Part shown: piece by piece, positions 31,202 through 39,207 of the stretch
How positions within the stretch are numbered: position 1 is the stretch's first letter
Layout of the letters: each line of letters begins with the position of its first letter
DNA from: Anaerozeibacter quisquiliarum
GTDB taxonomy: Bacteria > Bacillota > Clostridia > Christensenellales > Aristaeellaceae
Direction: 5' to 3' (one strand)
DNA: 58,233 nucleotides
Assembly (NCBI GenBank): GCA_051162045.1
Contig: JBISDI010000025.1
Notes under the pieces: model-generated
Databases searched by the model: none
Seen by the model: only the letters and a program-made list of their open reading frames with translations
What the model was told of the DNA's origin: nothing
Program-made: the position numbers and the translations under genes

Positions 31202-32383
31202 TTACGCCCTGCCCTTCACAAATTTCTCGATCCGCTTCATCGCCTCGATCAGCTTGTCGGTCGCCGCCGCATACGATATCCTGATATGCCCCTCGCCCAG
31301 CTCGCCGAACGCGTCGCCGGGCACGCAGGCCACTTTCTGCTGCTTGAGCAGCTCCGTGCAGAATTCCTGCGCATTCATCCCCGTTCGCTTCACCGACGGG
31401 AACGCATAGAACGCCCCGCCCGGCTCAAAGCAATCCAGCCCCGCGTTATTCAGCAAACCGACCACCAACCGCCGTCGCCGGTCATACGCGCGCACCATGT
31501 GCATTACGTCGGTAAAGTCGTTCTTCATCCCGATGGAAATCGCCTCCAGCGCCGCGTACTGCCCAGCCGTCGGCGCGCACAGCATCGTGTATTGGTGGAT
31601 CTTGCACATCACCGCGAGCAGTTCCCTAGGCCCTGCGGCATAGCCCATGCGCCAGCCCGTCATCGCGAACGCCTTCGAAAAGCCGTTCAGCGTGATCGTG
31701 CGCTCCCACATGCCGGGCAGGCTGGCGAAACTCACGTGCCGCTCGCCGCCGTAGGTCAGCTCCGCGTAGATTTCATCGGCGATTACGATGATGTTTGTGC
31801 CCTTGAGCACGTCGGCGATCGCCTGCATGTGCTCCCTGCGCATCACGCCGCCGGTCGGGTTATTCGGATACGGGAAGATCAGCGCCTTCGTCTTTTCTGT
31901 AATCGCCGCCTTGAGCGCTTCGGGCGTCATGCGGAAATTGTCCGAAGCTACGGTCGGGATGGTCACGCACGTTCCGCCCGAGAACACGATGCCCGGCTTA
32001 TACGACACATAGGTTGGGTCGGGCACCAGCACCTCATCGCCCGGCTCGATCAGCGCGCGCAGCGCCAGGTCGATGCCCTCCGACGCGCCCACGGTGACCA
32101 ATATCTCCTTGGCCGGGTCGTACTCGACGCCGAAGCGCAGCTGGCCGTACTTGGAAATCGCGCGCCTGAGCTCGATCAGGCCCCAGTTGCTGGTGTAGTG
32201 GGTCTTGCCTTGGCGCAGCGAGTAGATCGCGGCGTCGTTGTAGCTCCAGGGCGTGTTGAAGTCGGGTTCACCCACGCCCAGCGAGATCGCGTCCTTCATC
32301 TCGCTCACGATGTCGAAGAACTTGCGGATGCCGGACGGCGGCACGTCGCTTATGCGGCGGCACAAAATCTGATCGTAATTCAC
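31202..32383 (-). CDS. PLP-dependent class I aminotransferase
   Basis: 393 residues, fold type I. Seen: ISLGVGEPDFNTP, TVGASEGIDLALRALIEPGDEVL, PYPNNPTGGVM, IVIADEIYAELTYGG, the Schiff-base lysine in GFSKAFAMTGWRMGYAAGP, and ISYAAATDKL near the end. Aspartate/aromatic/alanine-type; exact substrate undetermined. The start overlaps the stop of the Lrp-type regulator gene (ATGA), so the regulator probably controls this transamination step. Confidence 0.93.
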   Translation of the reverse strand: MNYDQILCRRISDVPPSGIRKFFDIVSEMKDAISLGVGEPDFNTPWSYNDAAIYSLRQGKTHYTSNWGLIELRRAISKYGQLRFGVEYDPAKEILVTVGASEGIDLALRALIEPGDEVLVPDPTYVSYKPGIVFSGGTCVTIPTVASDNFRMTPEALKAAITEKTKALIFPYPNNPTGGVMRREHMQAIADVLKGTNIIVIADEIYAELTYGGERHVSFASLPGMWERTITLNGFSKAFAMTGWRMGYAAGPRELLAVMCKIHQYTMLCAPTAGQYAALEAISIGMKNDFTDVMHMVRAYDRRRRLVVGLLNNAGLDCFEPGGAFYAFPSVKRTGMNAQEFCTELLKQQKVACVPGDAFGELGEGHIRISYAAATDKLIEAMKRIEKFVKGRA

Positions 32384-32874
32384 GGGCTCACCGCCAATCG
32401 ATCGTCGGGACCGTCGCCCTCGAGCACGACGCCGTTATCCTTGTAGCGCTTGAGCACAAAGTGGGTGGCCGTCGACAGCACGTGCTCGAGCGTCGACAAC
32501 TTCTCGGATACGAACTGGGCCAGCTGCTTGAGCGTGCTGCCGCGCACCAGCACCATCAGGTCGTACGCGCCCGACATCAGGTAGACCGAGGACACCTCCT
32601 CGAAGCGGTAAATGCGCTCGGCGATCGCGTCGAAGCCCTCGCCGCGCTGCGGCGACACCCTGACCTCGATCAGCGCCTCCACCTGGTCGCGGTTAACCGC
32701 GTCCCAGTTAATCATCGCGGGGTAGCGCACGATGATCTTCTGCGCCTCCATACGGGCGATGGCTTCGGCCACTTCACTCGCCGCCGCGCCCGTCATCAGC
32801 GCGATCCGCTCGATCGGCGTACGCGCGTCCTCGGACAATACCTCCAGGATGTTTAGTTCAAACTCGTTGACCAA
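32380..32874 (-). CDS. Lrp/AsnC family transcriptional regulator
   Basis: 164 residues: N-terminal winged HTH (about 5-62, NILEVLSEDARTPIERIALM, AEAIARMEAQKIIVRY) and a C-terminal ligand-binding RAM domain (about 75-150, ALIEVRVSPQ, SVYLMSGAYDLMVLVRG). It starts with TTG 32874. It overlaps the aminotransferase gene by 4 nt and lies 23 nt after parB, in the same direction. Amino-acid sensing and control of the downstream aminotransferase are inferred from family and overlap. Confidence 0.92.
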   Translation of the reverse strand: MVNEFELNILEVLSEDARTPIERIALMTGAAASEVAEAIARMEAQKIIVRYPAMINWDAVNRDQVEALIEVRVSPQRGEGFDAIAERIYRFEEVSSVYLMSGAYDLMVLVRGSTLKQLAQFVSEKLSTLEHVLSTATHFVLKRYKDNGVVLEGDGPDDRLAVSP

Positions 32875-32897
32875 TCCCTCGCCCCCTCAAAAGATGA

Positions 32898-33788
32898 TTA
32901 TCGAATTCCTGCAAGCACGTCCCAGATGCGCTGTAGGTCATCGGCCGAATAATAATGGAGCACCAGCTTGCCCTTTTGCAGGTCGCCATCCAGCTGCGCC
33001 TTGGTACCGAACGCCTCGCGCGCGAGGCGCTCCAGCTCGCGCACCTCGCGCGGCACGGCGGCTTTTGGAACAGGCGCTTCATCTGCGCCTGCGCGCGCCT
33101 GCTGGCATATCTTTTCGAGTTGGCGTACCGACCAGCCCTGCGCCATACACAGGTTGGCCAGCCGCACCTGCTCGTTTTTGTCCTCGATCGCGACAAGCGC
33201 GCGCGCGTGCCCGGCCGAGAGCTGCTTGCCCTCGACCAGCATAAGCACCCGGCCGTCGAGCGTCAGCAGCCTGAGCAGGTTCGCCAGCGCGCTGCGGCTC
33301 TTACCCAGCCGCTCGGCCGCGGCCTCCTGCGTGTAACCGCACTGCTCCATCAGTTGCCTGACGCCCTGCGCCTCCTCAATCGGATTCAGGTCGTCGCGCT
33401 GCAGGTTCTCGATCAGCGCTACCTCGAGCCGCTTGACCTCGTCCCAGTCGCGCACGATCGCGGGTATCTCGGAAAGCCCCGCCATACGCGCCGCGCGCCA
33501 GCGCCGCTCACCCGCGATCAGCTGGTAGCGCCCGTTAAGCTCCCGCACGATCACCGGTTGGATCACGCCCACGCTGGCGATCGACGCGGCCAGCTCGCCG
33601 AGCGCGTCCTCGTCGAACCGCCGGCGCGGCTGCGTGCGGTTGGGGTCGATGTCGGCGATGCGAAGCTGAAGCACCGCGTCGCCCGGCTGCATGGGCTCGG
33701 CGGCCATCGGTGCGGCTTCGCTTGCCTGCGCGCCGCCGAGCAGCGCGTCCAACCCCCGCCCCAGAGCGTGTTTCACCGCCTTGGCCAT
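32898..33788 (-). CDS. parB: Chromosome-partitioning protein ParB (Spo0J)
   Basis: 296 residues. The N-terminal CTPase/ParB motif region has NGRYQLIAGERRWRAARMAG; the central HTH reads TQEAAAERLGKSRSALANLLRLL; a basic C-terminal dimerisation domain follows. It binds parS, of which two copies lie at 41679 and 41718, spreads, and loads SMC near the origin. In spore formers it also counters Soj inhibition of DnaA and sporulation. parA lies 97 nt upstream in the same direction. Confidence 0.98.
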   Translation of the reverse strand: MAKAVKHALGRGLDALLGGAQASEAAPMAAEPMQPGDAVLQLRIADIDPNRTQPRRRFDEDALGELAASIASVGVIQPVIVRELNGRYQLIAGERRWRAARMAGLSEIPAIVRDWDEVKRLEVALIENLQRDDLNPIEEAQGVRQLMEQCGYTQEAAAERLGKSRSALANLLRLLTLDGRVLMLVEGKQLSAGHARALVAIEDKNEQVRLANLCMAQGWSVRQLEKICQQARAGADEAPVPKAAVPREVRELERLAREAFGTKAQLDGDLQKGKLVLHYYSADDLQRIWDVLAGIR

Positions 33789-33885
33789 ATCATTTCATTC
33801 CTCGCTACAATACTTATCATGATTGGGGCTGCAGCACCAGGGGGCGGCCCATCCCCGTTTCCCTTCTTGGGGGAATGGATCGCCG

Positions 33886-34659
33886 CTACCAGTCGTCACC
33901 CTCGTTGCGGTCGATGACCTCCGCGGCCAACTCGCGGTAAGCCGTCGTGCCCGGGCAGCGCGCGTCGTACAGGTGAATCGGCAATCCGTGACTGGGCGCT
34001 TCGCCCAGGCGCACATTGCGCGGCACGATCGTGGAGAACACACGGTCGCGGAAGTGCTTCTTGACCTCGTCCACGACCTGGAGCCCCAAATTGGTGCGCC
34101 CGTCCAGCATCGTCAGCAGCACGCCCTCGACCATAAGCTCCGGGTTCAGCCGCTTGCGCACCAAGTTCAGCGTGTTCATCAGCTGGCCCACGCCCTCGAG
34201 CGCGTAGTACTCGCATTGGATGGGCACCAGCACGCTGTCGGCGGCGGTCAGCGCGTTGAGCGTTAAAAGCCCCAGCGACGGCGGACAGTCGATCAGCAGG
34301 TAGTCGTAATCGGATCTTATGGATTCGAGCGCGCGCTTTAGCATCGCCTCGCGGCCCGGCATCGAGACCAGCTCGATTTCCGCGCCCGCCATCTCGATCG
34401 AGGCCGGCAGCAGGAACAGGCCGGGCGTCGCGGTGGCAACGATCGCTTCACGCGCTTCGAGGCCCTCGATCAGCACCTGGTAGAGCGTCTTGCCGGGATC
34501 GCCGGGCCGCCCCAGGCCGCTCGAGGCGTTGCCCTGGGGATCTGCGTCTACGAGCAGCACCCGCTTGCCCGCCTCGGCCAGGCAGGCGCTCAGGTTGACG
34601 GTGGTGGTGGTCTTGCCGACGCCCCCCTTTTGATTGGTCACCGCGACGATTTTCGACAC
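33886..34659 (-). CDS. parA: Chromosome-partitioning ATPase ParA (Soj)
   Basis: 257 residues. Deviant Walker A QKGGVGKTTTTVN, then LLVDADPQGNASSGLG and LIDCPPSLGLLTLNAL. GTG start at 34659 preceded by GGAGGG. ParA ATPase gradients segregate ParB-parS origins; in Bacilli, Soj also regulates DnaA. Transcribed from a strong promoter at 34692-34720, with parB, the Lrp regulator and the aminotransferase downstream. Confidence 0.98.
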   Translation of the reverse strand: MSKIVAVTNQKGGVGKTTTTVNLSACLAEAGKRVLLVDADPQGNASSGLGRPGDPGKTLYQVLIEGLEAREAIVATATPGLFLLPASIEMAGAEIELVSMPGREAMLKRALESIRSDYDYLLIDCPPSLGLLTLNALTAADSVLVPIQCEYYALEGVGQLMNTLNLVRKRLNPELMVEGVLLTMLDGRTNLGLQVVDEVKKHFRDRVFSTIVPRNVRLGEAPSHGLPIHLYDARCPGTTAYRELAAEVIDRNEGDDW

Positions 34660-34691
34660 CGACAGGCCCTCCGCTCAACGATTTGCATTTC

Positions 34692-34720
34692 ATTATATAA
34701 GATTTGTGTGTAAAGTACAA
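34692..34720 (-). promoter_or_regulatory. Sigma-A promoter of parA-parB
   Basis: Minus strand TTGTAC (34720-34715), 17-nt spacer, TATAAT (34697-34692). Confidence 0.82.
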
Positions 34721-34761
34721 CCGAGGGCGCAAAGATTTTCAGCTTCTTTCTGGGGCAGGCG

Positions 34762-34790
34762 TTGCGATGACCGCCGGGGCCTGCTATAAT
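34762..34790 (+). promoter_or_regulatory. Sigma-A promoter of the decarboxylase beta gene
   Basis: TTGCGA (34762-34767), 17-nt spacer, TATAAT (34785-34790), 33 nt before the ATG; the ribosome site AAGGGGGAG follows. Confidence 0.82.
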
Positions 34791-34823
34791 GGGCGAGATG
34801 ATTACCAAGGGGGAGATGTCGAC

Positions 34824-36020
34824 ATGCAAGGTCTGTTCCAAGAACTGTTCTCGGGCATCCTCTACATGGTCAGCGGGCCCGGGCTCAAGACGCTGGTCAT
34901 GTTCCTGATCGCCGGCACGCTGATCTACCTCGCGATCAAGAAGGACTACGAACCGGCGCTGTTGCTGCCAATCGGCTTCGGCGCGATTCTCGCCAACCTG
35001 CCGCCGGTGCTGGAGACCATGATGCCCTCGGTGCTGGGCACCGCGCACGAGCCGGGCTTTTTGACCGTGCTGTTCAACGCCGGCATTGCCAACGAGCTGT
35101 TCCCGATTTTGATCTTCATCGCGGTGGGTGCGATGTGCGATTTCTCCCCGCTGCTCAAGGACCCCTCGATGATCTTCTTCGGCGCGGCGGCGCAGTTCGG
35201 CATCTTCGCCACATTCCTCTTGTCGCTGGTCACGGTCGGCCCGGTGTTCGGCGTCTCCGACCAGTCGCTGATTATGAAGATATCGGCGGCGATCGGCATC
35301 ATCGGCGCGGCCGACGGCCCGACCACGCTGTACGTGGCCAACTACTTCAAACTCACCGACTACATGGCGCCGATCTCGGTGGCGGCCTACAGCTACATGT
35401 CGCTGGTGCCGATCATCCAGCCGCCGGTCATTCGCGCGCTGACCACCAAGCAGGAGCGCCAGATTCGCATGGACTACCACGAGCAGCGCGTATCGCGTCT
35501 CACGCTGATCGTGTTCCCCATCCTGATTACCGTGGTCAGCGGCATCGTGGTACCGATGAGCGCGCCGCTGATCGGGGCGCTGATGTTCGGAAACCTCTTG
35601 CGCGAGTGCGGCGTGCTCAACAGCCTCAGCCAGACCGCGCAGAAGGAGTTGGGCAACCTGGTCACGATCCTGCTGGGCCTGACGATCGGTTCGACGATGT
35701 TGGCCGACAAGTTCCTGCGCCTGGACACGCTGCTGATTATGGGCATGGGCCTGCTGGCGTTCGTGTTCGATACCGCGGGCGGCGTGCTGTTCGCAAAGCT
35801 GCTCAACCTGTTCAGAAAGAACAAGATCAACCCGATGGTGGGCGCGGCCGGCATCTCGGCATTCCCGATGAGCGCGCGCGTGATCCAGAAGATGGCCAAG
35901 GAAGACGATCCGTACAATTTCGTGTTGATGCAGGCCATCAGCGCCAACGCCTCGGGTCAAATCGGCTCGATCGTGGCGGGCTCGATGCTGATTACGCTGG
36001 TCGCGATGATGGCGGGTTAG
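34824..36020 (+). CDS. oadB: Sodium-translocating decarboxylase beta subunit (OadB-like)
   Basis: 398 residues, about nine membrane segments. Family motifs: LLPIGFGAILANLPP, IGIIGAADGPTTLYVANYF (the conserved Asp taking part in Na+ transport), GNLLRECGVLNSLSQTAQ, and AGISAFPMSARVIQKMA plus ANASGQIGSIVAGSML at the end. In OAD, MMD and GCD complexes this subunit decarboxylates carboxybiotin and pumps Na+. No alpha (carboxyltransferase) or biotin-carrier gene is in the window, so the partner is encoded elsewhere. A gamma-like microprotein follows 82 nt later. Confidence 0.93.
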   Translation: MQGLFQELFSGILYMVSGPGLKTLVMFLIAGTLIYLAIKKDYEPALLLPIGFGAILANLPPVLETMMPSVLGTAHEPGFLTVLFNAGIANELFPILIFIAVGAMCDFSPLLKDPSMIFFGAAAQFGIFATFLLSLVTVGPVFGVSDQSLIMKISAAIGIIGAADGPTTLYVANYFKLTDYMAPISVAAYSYMSLVPIIQPPVIRALTTKQERQIRMDYHEQRVSRLTLIVFPILITVVSGIVVPMSAPLIGALMFGNLLRECGVLNSLSQTAQKELGNLVTILLGLTIGSTMLADKFLRLDTLLIMGMGLLAFVFDTAGGVLFAKLLNLFRKNKINPMVGAAGISAFPMSARVIQKMAKEDDPYNFVLMQAISANASGQIGSIVAGSMLITLVAMMAG

Positions 36021-36102
36021 CGCTGCGGCACAGCCAAGGCTTAGAAATTCGCGCGAAACCCAAGGATTGGCTGTGTAGCGGCATTTAAAGGAGGAAGCGA
36101 CG

Positions 36103-36249
36103 ATGTATGAAGGTATGACGATCCTTTCAAAGGGCTTTATCGTGGCCGGGCTGGGCCTGTGCGGCACGTTTCTGGTGCTGATTTTGATCTTCCTGTTCGT
36201 CAAGCTGATGCAGAAGATGCCCGCGCCTAAGGGCGGGGAAGACGATTGA
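36103..36249 (+). CDS. OadG-like small membrane protein (decarboxylase gamma subunit candidate)
   Basis: 48 residues: MYEGMTILSKGFIVAGLG, then CGTFLVLILIFLFVKLM and the tail QKMPAPKGGEDD. One membrane helix followed by a short charged tail matches the layout of sodium-pump decarboxylase gamma subunits, which tether the complex. ATG 36103 is preceded by GGAGGAAGCG. It lies just downstream of oadB and before a strong terminator, supporting a two-gene transcript. Shorter than typical OadG. Confidence 0.78.
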   Translation: MYEGMTILSKGFIVAGLGLCGTFLVLILIFLFVKLMQKMPAPKGGEDD

Positions 36250-36268
36250 CGGGTTGATTCGAAGGATA

Positions 36269-36307
36269 GACGGGGCCGCGGCGCTGATCGAGCGCCGCGG
36301 CCCCGTC
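36269..36307. terminator. Strong hairpin after oadB/oadG
   Basis: Perfect 17-bp stem, GACGGGGCCGCGGCGCT (36269-36285) with 36291-36307, 5-nt loop; ATATATGG follows rather than a clean U-run. The remaining DNA to rpsR (36308-36504) carries a degenerate hairpin (AGAGGGC/GCCCTC near 36396) and no gene. Confidence 0.75.
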
Positions 36308-36504
36308 ATATATGGTGCGGAACCTGTTTCCCTCCAAGCGGAAAATGGGAAGGGCCAATCCCAGGGGGACAGGCATGGCGGGCCGATGTGGGCAATTGAA
36401 CACAGAGGGCTTGCCCTCCAACCCCTTTTGCATACCCCCGGATCATTATACCATCGCCAAACGGGAAAAAATGGCCCCGAAGCTCTGCTTCAGGGCCATC
36501 CAAA

Positions 36505-36762
36505 TCAGTCGGTGGCGTACGGCAAAAGTGCGATCGTCCGCGCGCGCTTGATGGCGATGGAGATCTGACGCTGATGCTTGGCGCACGCGCCGCTCATGCG
36601 GCGGGGTACGATCTTGCCGCGCTCGTTGGTGAAGCGGCGAAGACGCGCGGTGTCCTTGTAGTCGATGTGCTTGATTTTGTCCACGCAGAACATACAGACT
36701 TTCCGGCGCGGCTTGCGGCCGCGCGGACGCCGTGCGCCGCGATCGCCTCTATCCTCAGACAT
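36505..36762 (-). CDS. rpsR: 30S ribosomal protein S18
   Basis: 85 residues. Core motif DKIKHIDYKDTARLRRFTNERGKIVPRRMSG is split by nothing unusual. The zinc-type variant is shown by CMFC near the start of the core and CAKHQ later; the N-terminal extension is Arg-rich. Third gene of rpsF-ssb-rpsR. S18 pairs with S6, and the S6:S18 dimer is expected to bind the operon leader (37788-37817). Confidence 0.98.
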   Translation of the reverse strand: MSEDRGDRGARRPRGRKPRRKVCMFCVDKIKHIDYKDTARLRRFTNERGKIVPRRMSGACAKHQRQISIAIKRARTIALLPYATD

Positions 36763-36871
36763 GTGTCCTTCCTCCTACTCGTGATGATTTCGGTAAGCGA
36801 TGATTCGTTCGGGCGTCGACCGGGCGGGAAAACCCGTCAGGCGGCGTCAGAACCGATCGGCGCTTGCCGCC

Positions 36872-37309
36872 CTAGAACGGCAATTCGTCGTCATCCGCTT
36901 CGCCAAAGCTGGGAGCCGCCGCCTTGGGCGAGAAGCTCGCGGGTTCCGGGGGCGGCGGTACATTGTCCGCATAGCCGCCGGCACCGCCTTGGCTCTGGGC
37001 ACCGATGAATTCCACCTCGTCCGCGACCACCTCGGTGACGTACCGCTTCGTGCCGTCCTGCGCATCATAGGAACGGGTCTGAATCGTGCCGACCACCGCG
37101 CACTTGCGGCCCTTGGTCAGGTAGCGGGCACACAGCTCCGCCTGCTGACGCCAGGTGATGATGGGAATGAAATCCGCCTCGCGTACACCCTGCTGGTTGG
37201 TAAAGCGCCGGTTGACCGCCAGCGTAAAGGTGGTCATCGGTATGCCCGAAGACGTGGTACGCGCCTCGGGATCGCGGGTGAGATTTCCGATTAGAATCGC
37301 TTTGTTCAT
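36872..37309 (-). CDS. ssb: Single-stranded DNA-binding protein
   Basis: 145 residues: OB fold (1-105, NKAILIGNLTRDPEARTTSSG, FTLAVNRRF, DFIPIITWRQQAE, VVGTIQTRSYDAQDG), a flexible Gly/Pro tail and the conserved acidic tip DDDELPF used to recruit repair proteins. ATG 37309 is chosen with AGGG upstream; a TTG two codons earlier is possible. Lies 15 nt after rpsF. Confidence 0.97.
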   Translation of the reverse strand: MNKAILIGNLTRDPEARTTSSGIPMTTFTLAVNRRFTNQQGVREADFIPIITWRQQAELCARYLTKGRKCAVVGTIQTRSYDAQDGTKRYVTEVVADEVEFIGAQSQGGAGGYADNVPPPPEPASFSPKAAAPSFGEADDDELPF

Positions 37310-37324
37310 GCTCAATCCCTGCCT

Positions 37325-37765
37325 TTAACCCTGGACGGGTTCGGCGGCTTCCTCTGCGACCGGTGCTTTAGGCGCTTCCTCTGCGGCCGGTGCGGCCTCA
37401 ACGGCCGGGGTTTCCGGCTCGGCCTCGGCGGCCTGCGCGGGCGCGAAGGGCCTCAACGGCTCGCGCTTAGGCGGCAGCGCGCCCTCAAAGCGAATCACCA
37501 GGTAACGCAGAATGGCATCGGCGTTTTGCAGGTTTCGCTCGAGCTCGCGCGGCAGGGCGGGCGGGGCGGTGACGTACATCAGCACGTAGTAGCCCTCGGT
37601 CTTGTAGTCAATGGCGTAGGCCAAGCGACGCTTGCCCCACTCGTCGATGCGATCGACCTGGCCGCCGTTTTGTTCAACCAGCGCCGCGAAACGGGCGACG
37701 GTGTCCTGGCGGGCCTGCTCTTCGAGAGCGGTGTCGATCACATACATGACTTCGTATTGGTTCAT
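37325..37765 (-). CDS. rpsF: 30S ribosomal protein S6 with Ala/Glu/Pro-rich C-terminal extension
   Basis: 146 residues; a normal S6 is about 95. The S6 core is residues 1-98 (NQYEVMYVIDTALEEQ, DRIDEWGKRRLAYAIDYKTEGYYVLM, ERNLQNADAILRYLVIR). The last 45 are low complexity (PAQAAEAEPETPAVEAAPAA). A long 5' leader carries an S6:S18-type binding hairpin. First gene of rpsF-ssb-rpsR. Confidence 0.97.
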   Translation of the reverse strand: MNQYEVMYVIDTALEEQARQDTVARFAALVEQNGGQVDRIDEWGKRRLAYAIDYKTEGYYVLMYVTAPPALPRELERNLQNADAILRYLVIRFEGALPPKREPLRPFAPAQAAEAEPETPAVEAAPAAEEAPKAPVAEEAAEPVQG

Positions 37766-37787
37766 GTAGGTTTCACCTCCTTATGGA

Positions 37788-37817
37788 CTTGCGGCCTTGA
37801 CTTCTCATCAAGGCAAG
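37788..37817 (-). promoter_or_regulatory. S6:S18 autoregulatory leader hairpin of rpsF
   Basis: Minus strand: CUUG (37817-37814) pairs with CAAG (37791-37788), and CCUUGA (37813-37808) pairs with UCAAGG (37800-37795), leaving CCG (37794-37792) bulged on the 3' side; loop UGAGAAG. A CCG bulge in a stem before rpsF is the known recognition feature of the S6:S18 mRNA element. It sits between promoter and ribosome site. Confidence 0.8.
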
Positions 37818-37833
37818 GATGCGCTAACTATGC

Positions 37834-37862
37834 ATTATAGGGCATGTTTGAGAATCGGACAA
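37834..37862 (-). promoter_or_regulatory. Sigma-A promoter of rpsF-ssb-rpsR
   Basis: Minus strand TTGTCC (37862-37857), 17-nt spacer, TATAAT (37839-37834). Confidence 0.8.
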
Positions 37863-37877
37863 GTGTCTATTCAAAAA

Positions 37878-38387
37878 TTAACTTTGATCGGTCCGATAGC
37901 ATTCGACGATCTCGCCGAAGTACAGCCGGTGAAGGTCGCCCTTCGGGTAGGCGCTCAGCCGCACGCTGTCGTCCAGCAGATCGCCGGTCATGTCCTGCAC
38001 ATGCCTCACCACGCATTCGATATGCAACGGACACTCGGCGACGATCTTGATCCCGTCGGTCAGACCGGGCGCGCACGTGAGCCCGTGCCCCTGGAACTTG
38101 TCCACCGTCCGGCCCGATTCGGTGCCGGCAAACATCAGTTCCCCTTTGAGGTCGCCGGCGCGCGGCACGCTGACCGAGAACCGGCCGGCCTTGTTGAGCA
38201 GTTCAAACGTATGGCGCGAGGGGCGTACCATGACCATCATCATCGGTTTGTTCCAGCTAAAGCCGATCGCGCCCCAGCCGATCGTCATGGTATTGGGCCT
38301 ATCGCCCGTCACCGTCAGCAACACGCCGCCCTTGCTCATCCGCTCGGTCGCCTGGCCCATGGCCTCCAGATAGTTCAGCTTTAACAT
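37878..38387 (-). CDS. Flavin reductase-like (FMN-binding split-barrel) protein
   Basis: 169 residues. GGVLLTVTGDRPNTMTIGWG followed by IGFSWNKPMMMVMVRPSRHT, then FSVSVPRAGD, is the flavin reductase domain pattern; the C-terminal part has HIECVVRHVQ and LYFGEIVECYRT. It probably binds FMN and reduces small substrates or supplies reduced flavin. ATG 38387 follows GGGAGGATGC. Stands alone between rpsF and the CvpA-like gene; substrate unknown. Confidence 0.85.
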   Translation of the reverse strand: MLKLNYLEAMGQATERMSKGGVLLTVTGDRPNTMTIGWGAIGFSWNKPMMMVMVRPSRHTFELLNKAGRFSVSVPRAGDLKGELMFAGTESGRTVDKFQGHGLTCAPGLTDGIKIVAECPLHIECVVRHVQDMTGDLLDDSVRLSAYPKGDLHRLYFGEIVECYRTDQS

Positions 38388-38430
38388 GAAGCATCCTCCC
38401 CTCATCAACCAAGAGTCTATGCGGTTTCCG

Positions 38431-39168
38431 TTACCGGAATGCTTTAGCGATGATATCCGCGACGGCGAACTCCTGCGGGAAGTAGCCGGCCAGTTGGGAG
38501 GTGCGGATCATCTGGTTGATGGTGTCGATGTTGATGACCGACATCGCCAGCGGCACCACCGCCAGCACCAGCGACACGATAATCACGCCGCGGATCAGCC
38601 CGAACGCGCCGCCCAGCAGCCAGTCGAAGTGTTTGAGCAGCGGGAAATGGAACACGTTGTTGAGCAGGTTCACGATCAGCATCACCAGCAGGTAGGCCAC
38701 GATGAACAGCACCAGGAACGAGATTACGTTGATCGCGGCGCCGAAGATCGTCTGGTTCAGATAGTCGGCGAGGCTGTCCAGCCCCTTGCCCGAGAAGATC
38801 TGCTTGTCCACATTGGCCTGGAACGCCTTGATGATGGCGTCGGGCAGCCGGCTGAGCTTGAGGTCGTTCACCGCTTGCGCCAGCAGCCCATTTTGCGCCG
38901 CGCCCGACACGGCCTTCTCCGCCAGGCCCACGGTCTTAAACAGGTCGGAGGCGCCCAGGTAATACGCCAACACGTCCATCAGGCTGGAATTGGCCTGGAT
39001 CGCGTGCGACAGCTCCGGGTAGAACGCCCGCGCGCCGAAGAAGGCCGCGCCGAAGCCCAAGGTGGTCAATGCGGACGTCAGCAAGCCTTTGTACATCCCC
39101 GATATCACCGACAAGAGCAGAACCGCGATGATCACCAAGTCCACGATGTTAAAGCCCCACATGTTCAA
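38431..39168 (-). CDS. CvpA family membrane protein
   Basis: About 245 residues. N-terminal NIVDLVIIAVLLLSVISGMYKGLL and two further membrane regions (INVISFLVLFIVAYLLVMLIVNLL and GGAFGLIRGVIIVSLVLAVVPLAM) fit CvpA/colicin V production-like proteins, whose role in Firmicutes is poorly known. Start taken as TTG 39168, eight bases after GGAGG; ATG 39162 is the alternative. It follows the propeller protein gene by 39 nt in the same direction. Confidence 0.82.
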   Translation of the reverse strand: MNMWGFNIVDLVIIAVLLLSVISGMYKGLLTSALTTLGFGAAFFGARAFYPELSHAIQANSSLMDVLAYYLGASDLFKTVGLAEKAVSGAAQNGLLAQAVNDLKLSRLPDAIIKAFQANVDKQIFSGKGLDSLADYLNQTIFGAAINVISFLVLFIVAYLLVMLIVNLLNNVFHFPLLKHFDWLLGGAFGLIRGVIIVSLVLAVVPLAMSVINIDTINQMIRTSQLAGYFPQEFAVADIIAKAFR

Positions 39169-39207
39169 GTGATGTCCCTCCTTTTGTTTGGGCATATCCG
39201 GATTGCG

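Noticed and set aside
34638..36203. Minus-strand open frame of 521 codons opposite oadB
   Set aside because: Composition is dominated by Arg, His, Gln and Asp, typical of an antisense frame; the plus strand encodes OadB motifs.
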